From Blastocatellia bacterium (GTDB taxonomy: Bacteria > Acidobacteriota > Blastocatellia > UBA7656 > JADIYM01), in NCBI GenBank assembly GCA_016705245.1, contig JADIYM010000011.1, positions 62,001 through 126,000 on the forward strand: DNA of 64,000 nucleotides, read 5' to 3'. The notes below the pieces were generated by a model, which was not told the DNA's origin, did no database searches, and was given only the letters and a program-made list of their open reading frames with translations. Position numbers and translations under genes: made by a program. This document shows positions 1 to 7,410 of this stretch, one piece after another; position 1 is the stretch's first letter; the number at the start of each line of letters is the position of its first letter.

Positions 1-760
1 CAATCACTCCACCGCAGCGATTCGGCACGCCGCCGTCATGGCCCGGTCCGGTGACGGAAACGAATCCCGGAACTCCCGGCCGGACCGTTTCGTCGATCAG
101 TCGCGCCAGTTCGCTCGAGCCGTCGGTCGGTCCGCCCTGTGAGCCGATGTTGAGCAGCATTACACACGGCATACCCATCGTCCTCGCCGTGTCGCGGACG
201 AAGCGAATTCCGGTCAGCACGCGCTCCGGATCGTAGAAACCGGCCTCCGCCGGTTGGTCGCCGTGCGCCGGAGCGCCACCGACGATCTTCACGACGATCA
301 AGGTCGCGTCGGGCGCCATTCCGCGGTACAGCGCATTGGCGCTGTTCGCGCCATTGCCTGCCGCGATTCCCGCGGTCGCATCTCCATGCCCGACCGCGTC
401 ACGAGTCGGCAAGGGGACGCCCGACGCCAGCGCCGCGTCGATCTGCTCGCGCGTGTAAATCGTCCCGACGTCGTAAGCGTTTGCCGGGTCCGCCGCGCCG
501 CGATCATCGCTGAGGTCGAAAATCGTCGCGATGCGCGTCGTCCCGTCGGCATTCCGGAAGTCGACGTTCGTGTAGTTGATGCCGCGATCCAGAATGGCGA
601 CGAGCACGCCGCGGCCGGTGACGCCGTGCTGCGCGACGGCCGCGTCGACTCGCGTTTCGGACCGGGCGCGGTCCATGGCAAGGAACTCGACAGGAAAAAG
701 GACTGACAGAAGGAATGCCGAGGACGCGACGGCAAGGAAGCGAGTGAACCAGAGGTGCAT
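1..760 (-). CDS. S8 family serine peptidase (subtilisin-like), 3' end outside window
   Basis: Secreted subtilase, read on the minus strand from the ATG at 758-760 to the window edge, so the C-terminus is missing. Residues 1-29 form a signal peptide or anchor (hydrophobic run VASSAFLLSVLF). The catalytic Asp lies in VAILDRGI (D58) and the catalytic His in VGHGDATAGIAAG (H125), where the usual HGT is HGD. The Ser motif would lie beyond the edge; the last visible stretch (SVTGPGHDGG) belongs to the catalytic fold. Family knowledge: S8 peptidases are endoproteases, usually exported. It is the last gene on this strand after the Spy-like gene, with a gap of about 180 bp. The family call is firm; substrate and length are unknown. 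Confidence 0.85.
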   Translation of the reverse strand, partial: MHLWFTRFLAVASSAFLLSVLFPVEFLAMDRARSETRVDAAVAQHGVTGRGVLVAILDRGINYTNVDFRNADGTTRIATIFDLSDDRGAADPANAYDVGTIYTREQIDAALASGVPLPTRDAVGHGDATAGIAAGNGANSANALYRGMAPDATLIVVKIVGGAPAHGDQPAEAGFYDPERVLTGIRFVRDTARTMGMPCVMLLNIGSQGGPTDGSSELARLIDETVRPGVPGFVSVTGPGHDGGVPNRCGGVI

Positions 761-943
761 TGGGGGCCTCCATCGTGCGGAGAGATCCCCTCGAGTATAC
801 GACGCCTGGACCGTGAGGCCTCGGCCGCAGAACGAGGATTCAGGTTGGACCGTTGCGGGAGTCAGCCAACTGAGATTCCGAGGAACGCCGAACGCGCTCC
901 TCGGAACCCGGATCCTTGCTTTCTGCTACCGCACGCGAAGGGA

Positions 944-1462
944 TCAGTTGTTGCCGCGGCCCCTTGGCCCGTGGTTTCCGCCAAATCCGCCCTTCTGCAT
1001 GTGCTCGAGCAGCTTCGCACGCTGCTCGGCCGTCAACACGGCGAAGATCTGCGCCTTCGTTTTTTCACGCGCAACGATGCGGTCGGTCATCCCTGCGGAT
1101 AGCTGTCCTGCGAGCTCGCGAACCTTCGCCTCGTCGAAGACGCCGTCCGTTCCCTGGAGCTTCAGCTGCTCGTGGATGGCCTTCTGCTGCTCGAACGCGG
1201 CGTCATTGCCCGTTCGCTCTGCCGCGACGATCTGCTCGATCGAAGCCTTCTGGGCGTCGGTCAACGCCAGCTCGGTCGAGAGTCGCTGAACAATCATACC
1301 GAGGGGAGGAGGCCCGCCAGGTCCGCCACCGGGTCCGCGGCCGAATCCCCGTCCTGGACCCTGACCCTGACCCTGACCGGCACCATTGACTGCCATCCCG
1401 ATGGTTGCGGCAATCGCGATAACCGCGATCGCTGCCGAGATCACCAACACGTTCCGTTTCAT
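944..1462 (-). CDS. Spy/CpxP-like periplasmic protein (LTxxQ motif)
   Basis: A 172-residue exported protein. Residues 1-25 are a signal peptide (MKRNVLVISAAIAVIAIAA), followed by a Gly/Gln/Pro-rich linker (about 29-52) and a helical region with two LTxxQ motifs (LTDAQ at 67-71 and LTAEQ near the C-terminus), the signature of Spy/CpxP periplasmic chaperones. The start at 1462 is preferred over the upstream ATG at 1510 because GGAGGG lies just before it and the signal peptide begins there. It is divergent from a CpxR/CpxA-like pair, the same partnership as cpxP/spy with cpxRA in enterobacteria. A role in envelope-stress sensing or chaperoning is inferred from this pairing. Confidence 0.8.
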   Translation of the reverse strand: MKRNVLVISAAIAVIAIAATIGMAVNGAGQGQGQGPGRGFGRGPGGGPGGPPPLGMIVQRLSTELALTDAQKASIEQIVAAERTGNDAAFEQQKAIHEQLKLQGTDGVFDEAKVRELAGQLSAGMTDRIVAREKTKAQIFAVLTAEQRAKLLEHMQKGGFGGNHGPRGRGNN

Positions 1463-1551
1463 CGTCGTCCCTCCAGTGAATTCATATCGCGGATCCATGG
1501 CCTCGTTCACTGATAGAGACGATTGAGAGGGCCGAAAGGTCGTCCAGTTCC

Positions 1552-1577
1552 GTCAATCGTTTGTGAAGATTCGTCAA
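1552..1577. promoter_or_regulatory. three phased direct repeats, candidate response-regulator box
   Basis: In the 204-bp gap between the divergent Spy-like gene and the response regulator, three 5-mers occur in the same orientation: GTCAA (1552-1556), GTGAA (1563-1567) and GTCAA (1573-1577). They start 11 and 10 bp apart, one helical turn. OmpR-family regulators bind such direct repeats, and the enterobacterial CpxR box is GTAAA-N5-GTAAA. The inferred role is autoregulation of the two-component pair and control of the Spy-like gene. Confidence 0.45.
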
Positions 1578-1666
1578 GACCGGAGGATTCCTGGAGCCGT
1601 CGCACGCGTGGCGTGATACGAATGGACGCGGGGCGACCGTGAGCCCCGTGCAAAGGACCGTCAGCC

Positions 1667-2390
1667 GTGAACGTACGATCCGAACACGTGTTGCTCATTG
1701 ACGACGACGTCGAGCTCTGCCAGCTGGTGGCCCAGTACCTGACTGGCGAGGGCTTCGTCGTCGAGTCCGTTCACGACGGCACGCGCGGCGTCGAGGCCGC
1801 CCTCGATGGCCGCCACGACATTCTCGTCCTCGACGTGATGCTCCCCGGGGCGAACGGTTTCGAGGTTTTGCGCCGTATCCGGCCGTTGTCGCGTATTCCG
1901 GTCATCATGCTTGACGGCACGAGGTGAGGAGGTCGACAAGATCGTCGGTCTCGAGCTCGGTGCAGACGATTACCTGACGAAGCCGTTCAGTCCCCGAGAG
2001 CTCGTGGCCAGAATCCGTGCGGTTCTGCGGCGTTCGTCGGCATCCGGGCCGCCGGCGACCGTCGCTCCAGAATCCATCATCGTCGCGGACGTGGAGATAA
2101 ACCTCGGGAGCCGAACCGTGACGCGCGGAGGCCAGTCCGTCGAGCTGACGACCGTCGAATTCGACCTGCTCGCAATCCTTCTGCGTGCGGCTGGCCACGT
2201 CGTCTCGCGCGAACAGCTCGTCGCCGAAGCCCTCGGCCGGCCATTCACGCCGCTGGACCGCAGCGTCGACACCCACGTGAGCAACCTGCGTCGGAAGCTC
2301 GGGCCGGGTCGCGACGGCCGACCGCGCATCAAGACGGTGCGTGGCACCGGCTACCAGTACGTGTGGGCGGGCACTCCAGGAGGGCAGTGA
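1667..2390 (+). CDS. OmpR/CpxR-family response regulator (1-nt frameshift)
   Basis: DNA-binding response regulator split by one extra base. Frame 1 (GTG 1667 to TGA 1927) carries the receiver domain with the acidic pocket D12-D14 and phospho-acceptor D56 in ILVLDVMLP. The rest continues in another frame from about 1911: LTARGEEVDKIVGLELGADD, TKPFSPRELVARIRAVLRR, then a winged-helix domain ending VRGTGYQYVW. The junction reads ATG CTT GAC where ATG CTG ACG is expected, so one T near 1911-1912 is surplus. AAAGGA at 1652-1657 supports the GTG start. The cognate kinase starts 6 nt after the stop. Both halves are fully conserved, so a sequence error is more likely than decay. Confidence 0.88.
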
Positions 2391-2396
2391 ACGATC

Positions 2397-3782
2397 GTGC
2401 GACGACTCTTCCTGAAGATCTTCCTCTGGTACTGGCTTGCGACGTCGATCATGGGGCTCGTGCTCTTCATCGCAATCTGGTCGACGTCCGATCGGCAGGG
2501 TCCACTGTGGCTGCGCGATGTTGGCAACCTCCTCGAGATTCATGGAGCGGCGGCCGTCGAAGCGTTCGAACGAGACGGGCGGCAGGGTCTCGCAGCCTAT
2601 CTCGACCGAACTGAACCAGACGAATCCATGCGAACCTATGTCTTTGACGATTCTGGAGCCGAGGTGTCCGGCCGGATACCGCCGCCGCCTGTCGTCGAGA
2701 TGGCCGCGACCGCGCGCAACACGACTCGAGCCGAATTCGGTCTCGGAATGCCATCCATGGTCGTCGCGCAGCCGATCGTGACTCCGGGCGGCCGCACGTT
2801 CGTCGTTGCTGCCCAATTCTCCGGCGGCCGTCGCGGGCCACCGCTGACGACGGGTCCGATGGTGGCGCGGGCGCTCGCCGTCCTCGCGGCCGCCGGAATC
2901 GTGTGTTACGGCCTCGCGTGGTATCTGACGCGTCGAATCGAGCGCCTTCGGGTGGCCACGCGCGCACTCGCGCGAGGCGATCTGGCGATTCGCGTAGGCG
3001 AGACTCTAGGATCGGGCCGCGACGAGCTCTCCGAGCTCGGTCGCGACGTCGACGAAATGGCCGGGCGGCTAGAGGCGCTCCTCGCCTCGGAGCGACGTCT
3101 GCTTCAGGACGTTTCGCACGAGCTCAGGTCGCCGCTGGCGCGGCTGGTTGTGGCGCTCGAGCTGCTGCGGCAGCGAAGCGACGTGGCGGCGTCTCCCGAG
3201 TTCGATCGCATCGAGCTCGAGGCGTCGCGCCTGGACGATCTGATCGGCCGAATCCTGACGCTGACGCGTCTCGAGAGCCTGACGGCAGCAAGCGAACATG
3301 AGTCAACCGTTGACCTCGCCGGACTGGTGAGCGACGTGGCCGCGGATGCCGAGTTCGAGGCGGCTGCGGCCAACCGGCGGGTGGAGATCGTCGCGAACGA
3401 TCCGTGCGTCGTTCGCGGCGACGAAACGCTCCTGCGGAGTGCCATCGAAAACGTGATCCGCAACGCAATCCGTTACACCGGAGAGGAAACGGCGGTGGAG
3501 GTCTCACTGCGAGTGCAGTCCGCCTCCGCGCCGGCTTCTCGTCTCGCAGTAGTGAGCGTCCGGGATCACGGCCCCGGCGTTCCGGACGACGCTCTCGACC
3601 ATCTCTTTCGTCCGTTCTACCGAGTTGATGACGGTCGAGCGCGACAATCGGGGGGCACTGGCCTCGGGCTGGCGATCGCCGAGCGCGCTGTCCGGCTGCA
3701 CGGAGGCTCCGCAACGGCCGGTAACGCTCCAGACGGCGGACTCGTCATCGAACTCAGCATCCCCGCGGAGAAGGAGAGTTGA
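2397..3782 (+). CDS. CpxA-like sensor histidine kinase
   Basis: A 461-residue membrane kinase, partner of the preceding regulator. TM1 spans about residues 7-29, a periplasmic sensor segment 30-152, and TM2 about 154-177. A HAMP linker follows, then a HisKA domain with phospho-acceptor H241 in LLQDVSHELRSPLARL. The HATPase has N box NVIRNAIRYT, G1 box DHGPGVPDD, F box LFRPFYR and G2 box GGTGLGLAI. The start is GTG 2397, with AGGAGGG at 2380-2386 at the end of the regulator gene, so the two are probably cotranscribed. The short periplasmic domain and divergent Spy-like gene suggest an envelope-stress sensor; the signal is unknown. Confidence 0.9.
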   Translation: MRRLFLKIFLWYWLATSIMGLVLFIAIWSTSDRQGPLWLRDVGNLLEIHGAAAVEAFERDGRQGLAAYLDRTEPDESMRTYVFDDSGAEVSGRIPPPPVVEMAATARNTTRAEFGLGMPSMVVAQPIVTPGGRTFVVAAQFSGGRRGPPLTTGPMVARALAVLAAAGIVCYGLAWYLTRRIERLRVATRALARGDLAIRVGETLGSGRDELSELGRDVDEMAGRLEALLASERRLLQDVSHELRSPLARLVVALELLRQRSDVAASPEFDRIELEASRLDDLIGRILTLTRLESLTAASEHESTVDLAGLVSDVAADAEFEAAAANRRVEIVANDPCVVRGDETLLRSAIENVIRNAIRYTGEETAVEVSLRVQSASAPASRLAVVSVRDHGPGVPDDALDHLFRPFYRVDDGRARQSGGTGLGLAIAERAVRLHGGSATAGNAPDGGLVIELSIPAEKES

Positions 3783-3820
3783 CAGGATTGCAATCCCGCA
3801 ATCCTGTCAACTCTCGTTTT
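3774..3820. terminator. bidirectional hairpin terminator of the GACAGGATT repeat family
   Basis: A perfect 18-bp inverted repeat (arms 3774-3791 and 3798-3815, core GTTGACAGGATTGC, 6-nt loop) followed by GTTTT. It overlaps the last codons and stop of the histidine kinase and lies just before the converging BNR gene, so it can terminate both. The same GACAGGATT words recur at 48873-48960. Confidence 0.75.
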
Positions 3821-3822
3821 CG

Positions 3823-6162
3823 CTACAGCCCGTCCCAGTCACCGACGATTGGCACGAGTCCAGCGCCTCCGAAGCTCGCCACGACGTCGGCGCCTCCAGA
3901 TGAATTCGAATTCTTCAGGAAGAACACCGCCGAGCCCGATTGATACAGGCCGATCGAATCCGTGCCGTCGCCGTTCCAGTCGCCGCTGACGGCAACGTCG
4001 CCGCCTGCGCCGAACGTGAATACCAGGTCCGCACCGCCACTACTATTCGAGTTTCGCAGGAAGAACGCACCGGTCGCCGAATCGTAGAGTCCGATCGTGT
4101 CCGTAACGTCGCCGTTCCAGTCGCCGACGACCGCCGATACCGTGCCTCCGCCGATTCCGAACGAGAAGACGAGGTCTGCCGGCCCGGCCGAGTTGCTGTT
4201 CCGAAGGAAGAAGTTGCCCGTCGCCGGATCGTAGAGCCCCGGCGTGTCGGTACCGTTTCCATCCCAGTCACCGGACAGCGGCACGACCGTTCCTCCCGCT
4301 CCGTAGCCGAAAACCAGGTCGGCCGCTCCCGGCGTGTTCGAGTTCCGCAGGAAGAACACGCCCGTCGTCGCATCGTAGGCGCCGATCGTGTCCGTGCCGT
4401 CACCGTTCCAGTCGCCCCGGATCGGCTTCAGGCCAGGTATTCCGAAACTCGCCGTGATATCGGCGGCCCCAGGGGTGTTCGAGTTTCGCAGGAAGAACGT
4501 CGCCCCGGCATCCACCCACACGCCGAGTGTGTCCGCACCGGCCGCCGGAGCCGCACTCACCGGAATCTTCGCAAACCGCACGTTCGCATTGCGGCGCGTG
4601 CTGTTGTGATTCAGGTCGCGATTGTCTCCCCAGGTGTAATAGAAGAAGTTCGAGTCCGCCGACGCCTGATCATAGTCGCCCATGTACGAGCCGACGATCG
4701 CCGGGTCGACTCCGACGACGACCGGGAAAGACGTCGTCGTCACTCGCTGGCTGGCGTCGAAAGTGACGGTCGCTCCCGAAAGCGTCGCCGTCCGGCAGAA
4801 CGTGTCGATCATGCTGTTGTTCACATCGAGTTGCCGGCTGTAATAGCCGACGAAGAGCCGGGTGCCCTCAGGGTTGATCGCGACGGTAGGCATGAACTGG
4901 TCTGTCGTCCCGCCATCGTCATTTACCTGGACGCGCGGGCTCCACGTGGTCCCTCCGTCGCTCGACGTCGTGAGGTAGATGTTGGCCTTGTCAGGCGTCG
5001 TGCCCTTGTCGGGGAAAATGACGTAGATCTGGTTCGGATTCGCCGGATTCACTACCGCCTGCGGAAACGTGCTGGATCGGAATCCTCCCCCGAGGCTGAG
5101 GTCACCGTTCGTTCCCTGGCTGTCGATGTCGGTCACCGTAACGGCCGGAGCAAACGAGACGCCGAGATTCGTCGATTTCCGCATCCTGATCTGCAGCGTT
5201 GCGCCTGAGCCGAAGAGCCAGAAGCAATAAACGGCGTGGTCCGGGCCGACGCAGACCCACGCGCCCTGGCCGCCAGCCGATGCGTCATCGATCAGCACCC
5301 ACGGACGGATCGGTCCAAACGTCGCTCCTCCGTCGGTGGACCGGCAGAAACGCATGCCGCCGTTGTTCACGCCGCCGCCGAAATTCCTCCAGAAGTTGTA
5401 GATGTTTCCCTGACCGGTGCCCGGGAAGTTGTCGACCGTGATCCACTCCTTGTCCATGCTGTCGCCGGCTCGGGCGTCGGGCGTGCAGTTGACCGGCGCG
5501 CCGAAGGTGAGTCCGCCGTCGGTCGACTTCCAGAGTTGGAGGTTATCGTTTGTATTGAACGACAATGTGGCCATGTAGACCGCGCCCGTGACATTGTCGC
5601 GCGCCAGAACCGGATCACCGGCGTCGCCGGCCGTGCTGTTAGGAAGCACGCCCTTGTCGACGAAGGTCGTCCCGCCGTCGGTCGAAACGGCCCAACCCGT
5701 GAAGTGGCCTCCCGGGACATTATTGGAACCGGAGTCGTTGTAGCCGACGACGACGTTGTTGCCGGCGACGAGACACGTGGTCTCACTTTGCGTGTCGTTG
5801 TTCGTGTCGCTTCCCGGCGTGTTCACGAGAACGTTGTCGAAACTGACCTTGTCGGCAAAGTTTTCTGCGCGAGGGATCTCGCCGGCGGTCGGGACGACGC
5901 CCTTGCCGGCCTTTCTCCCGAAGACCCGCTCGAGCTGCGCCTGGGCGGCCGATGAGAGCTGGCTGAACAACTCTTCGTTATCGTAGAGCGCACGAGCGTC
6001 GACATCCTCAGCGATCGGAGTGCCTGTCGACGGCGCCGCAGAGGGCTGCTGTGCCGACCGCGACGTGGCCCCGCGCTGTTGCGCGGTGACGAACGTGTTC
6101 GAAAAAGAGACGAGGAGCGCGAGCGCCGTGGAGACCGCCGCGAGCCGGTGCATCCGTGTCAT
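3823..6162 (-). CDS. secreted BNR/sialidase-fold protein with C-terminal GDWNGDGTD repeats
   Basis: Exported protein of about 779 residues. The start at 6162 is chosen because AGGAGG lies 7 nt upstream; an in-frame ATG at 6189 precedes that RBS. An N-terminal signal peptide (AVSTALALLVSFSNTFVTAQQ) is followed by a beta-propeller-like region with at least four Asp boxes (STDGGTTF, STDGGLTF, STDGGATF, SSDGGTTW), typical of BNR/exo-sialidase folds. The last 240 or so residues hold five repeats of about 46 residues with the pattern FFLRNSN-x(n)-GDWNGDGTDTIGLYD, resembling FG-GAP/VCBS calcium-binding repeats. No sialidase catalytic Arg triad was checked, so no enzyme activity is claimed. A surface or extracellular role is inferred. 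It converges on the two-component operon. Confidence 0.8.
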   Translation of the reverse strand: MTRMHRLAAVSTALALLVSFSNTFVTAQQRGATSRSAQQPSAAPSTGTPIAEDVDARALYDNEELFSQLSSAAQAQLERVFGRKAGKGVVPTAGEIPRAENFADKVSFDNVLVNTPGSDTNNDTQSETTCLVAGNNVVVGYNDSGSNNVPGGHFTGWAVSTDGGTTFVDKGVLPNSTAGDAGDPVLARDNVTGAVYMATLSFNTNDNLQLWKSTDGGLTFGAPVNCTPDARAGDSMDKEWITVDNFPGTGQGNIYNFWRNFGGGVNNGGMRFCRSTDGGATFGPIRPWVLIDDASAGGQGAWVCVGPDHAVYCFWLFGSGATLQIRMRKSTNLGVSFAPAVTVTDIDSQGTNGDLSLGGGFRSSTFPQAVVNPANPNQIYVIFPDKGTTPDKANIYLTTSSDGGTTWSPRVQVNDDGGTTDQFMPTVAINPEGTRLFVGYYSRQLDVNNSMIDTFCRTATLSGATVTFDASQRVTTTSFPVVVGVDPAIVGSYMGDYDQASADSNFFYYTWGDNRDLNHNSTRRNANVRFAKIPVSAAPAAGADTLGVWVDAGATFFLRNSNTPGAADITASFGIPGLKPIRGDWNGDGTDTIGAYDATTGVFFLRNSNTPGAADLVFGYGAGGTVVPLSGDWDGNGTDTPGLYDPATGNFFLRNSNSAGPADLVFSFGIGGGTVSAVVGDWNGDVTDTIGLYDSATGAFFLRNSNSSGGADLVFTFGAGGDVAVSGDWNGDGTDSIGLYQSGSAVFFLKNSNSSGGADVVASFGGAGLVPIVGDWDGL

Positions 6163-6419
6163 CGATTGACCTCCTGGATCGACCGTCATTGGTGATGGAT
6201 CGGGGGTGACGTCCGACGGGCTGATTTACTCCGCGGTGCTTTGACAGTCAAGGCAGGATGGGAAGATTTATGACCGGAGTCGGAACGGTGAGGAGTGAGG
6301 ACGCGCGCCCGATGCATCACTACCGTATGCGGTAGCGCACGGGTCAATTGAAGGACGCACTAGACTGCGACCGACTCGTGGACTGACTTTCCGGGTCGAC
6401 GAATCTGCGGATTCAGACG

Positions 6420-6551
6420 CCGTCCGTGGGACGCTCGCTACCGCTCGCGGCTCGAGGAACGGGGACCGGGCGCATCGTGCACTACCAGTCAGGACCTTCC
6501 GCCGGCTCCCGTTTTTTGAGCCGCGAGCGGTAGCGAGTGTCCCACGGACGG
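6420..6551. repeat. long inverted-repeat element, family A, copy 1
   Basis: Two 34-bp arms (6420-6453 and 6518-6551) with one mismatch, containing CGCTACCGCTCGCGGCTC and its complement, around a 64-bp centre. The same arms recur at 31854-31988, 32047-32080 (left arm only) and 57188-57317. No transposase or RAYT gene is visible in the window, so it looks like a non-autonomous, REP/BIME-like element. Confidence 0.75.
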
Positions 6552-6623
6552 TCGGCCGGATCCGATCCGATACTTAACCTGTTAACCATATCGTGTAGTC
6601 GGCTGTCTATCTGGTGCAGACAG

Positions 6624-6640
6624 TAGGGCACTTCGCCCCA
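6624..6640. promoter_or_regulatory. GGGC-N5-GCCCCA palindrome shared with 15495-15511
   Basis: TAGGGC-ACTTC-GCCCCA followed by TCTCCTACC. A near-identical arrangement, TGGGGC-GGTTT-GCCCCA followed by CCCCCTAAC, lies upstream of the giant DUF11 gene. Here it is centred about 100 bp upstream of the inferred sigma-54 start point, a plausible place for an enhancer-binding protein. Function is inferred. Confidence 0.35.
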
Positions 6641-6704
6641 TCTCCTACCACTCATTCACGTCTTAATCTATACATATCAGTACGTTACAACAATTTTGGA
6701 GTTG

Positions 6705-6720
6705 TGGCACTGCTCTTGCA
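6705..6720 (+). promoter_or_regulatory. sigma-54-type promoter
   Basis: TGGCAC-TGCTC-TTGCA matches the TGGCAC-N5-TTGCA consensus with exactly 10 bp between the GG (6706-6707) and GC (6718-6719) elements. Transcription would start near 6732, about 65 bp before the ATG at 6799. Confidence 0.6.
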
Positions 6721-6798
6721 ATAGCAATCGGCAACGGACCGGTCGAGCAGACTCGCCACCGACCCGGACCCAAATTTCTCCTGGATTGGAGGCTTCCA

Positions 6799-7272
6799 AT
6801 GATCAGCCTGAAGAACACACTTCGCACCCTTTCCGTTTCGCTACTCGCCACCCTCTTGCTCGTCGGCGCGGCTGCAACGCCGGCATCGGCCGCCACCTGG
6901 CGCGAATCCACGAACCGCTTCTTCTCGACGAGTTACTCATACGCCCGCGGTTACCGACAGGGGTACCAGGTCGGCTTCCGAGATGGCCAGGTCGCGGCTC
7001 AGTCCAACCGCAGCGCCCGTCGCTCGAGTCGCGGCTTCAACAACCAGAGCGCGTTCGACCGCGGCTTCTCTTCCGGATACTCGACGGGTTTCCGAGCCGG
7101 ATTCGAGCGTTACGATCGGCGCGATGACCGTCGCGACCGGCGCGATGACCGTCGAGACGACCGCGATGACCGATGGGACGACCGCGATGACCGCAACGAC
7201 GACCGCCGCGATCGCCGCGACGACCGACGCGATGACCGCAGGGATCGCCGGGACAACGACGATGACGAGTAG
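6799..7272 (+). CDS. secreted Arg/Asp-rich low-complexity protein
   Basis: A 157-residue exported protein of unknown function. Residues 1-32 are a signal peptide ending ATPASAA. The middle (about 33-100) has repeated aromatic/Gly segments (YARGYRQGYQVGFRDGQVAA, then FDRGFSSGYSTGFRAGFERY), a repeating YxxGF pattern. The last 52 or so residues are almost purely Arg and Asp (DRRDDRRDRRDD), alternating charge. GGAGG at 6787-6791 sets the start. It stands alone downstream of a sigma-54-like promoter. The GF/GY repeats resemble glycine-zipper-like or surface-associated segments, but no family is recognised. The RD tail encodes an Arg/Asp-rich peptide in other frames too, so spurious ORFs overlap it. 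Confidence 0.75.
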   Translation: MISLKNTLRTLSVSLLATLLLVGAAATPASAATWRESTNRFFSTSYSYARGYRQGYQVGFRDGQVAAQSNRSARRSSRGFNNQSAFDRGFSSGYSTGFRAGFERYDRRDDRRDRRDDRRDDRDDRWDDRDDRNDDRRDRRDDRRDDRRDRRDNDDDE

Positions 7273-7410
7273 GCTGAACCAGATCGAAGTCTTCGAGCGA
7301 GGCGCGAACGTCCAGTTCGCGCCTCGCTTGCGTTTGGAACGATTTGTTGACCGGAGTTCGCTCGAAAGTATCGCCCCCGTACCCGAAACAAGGTCGCGCG
7401 ATCTTGCCTC

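Larger units (their letters stand above)
6163..6798. other. intergenic region with repeats and regulatory sites
   Basis: No coding sequence seen. It separates two divergently read secreted-protein genes. Contents: a small repeat of the GGTAGCGC type (about 6309-6345), a long inverted-repeat element (6420-6551), a GGGC/GCCC palindrome (6624-6640) and a sigma-54-like promoter (6705-6720). The segment from 6570 to 6700 is noticeably AT-richer than its surroundings. Confidence 0.6.

Noticed and set aside
6420..6551. CRISPR array
   Set aside because: The repeats are inverted arms occurring once per locus, not regularly spaced direct repeats with spacers. No cas genes are seen.
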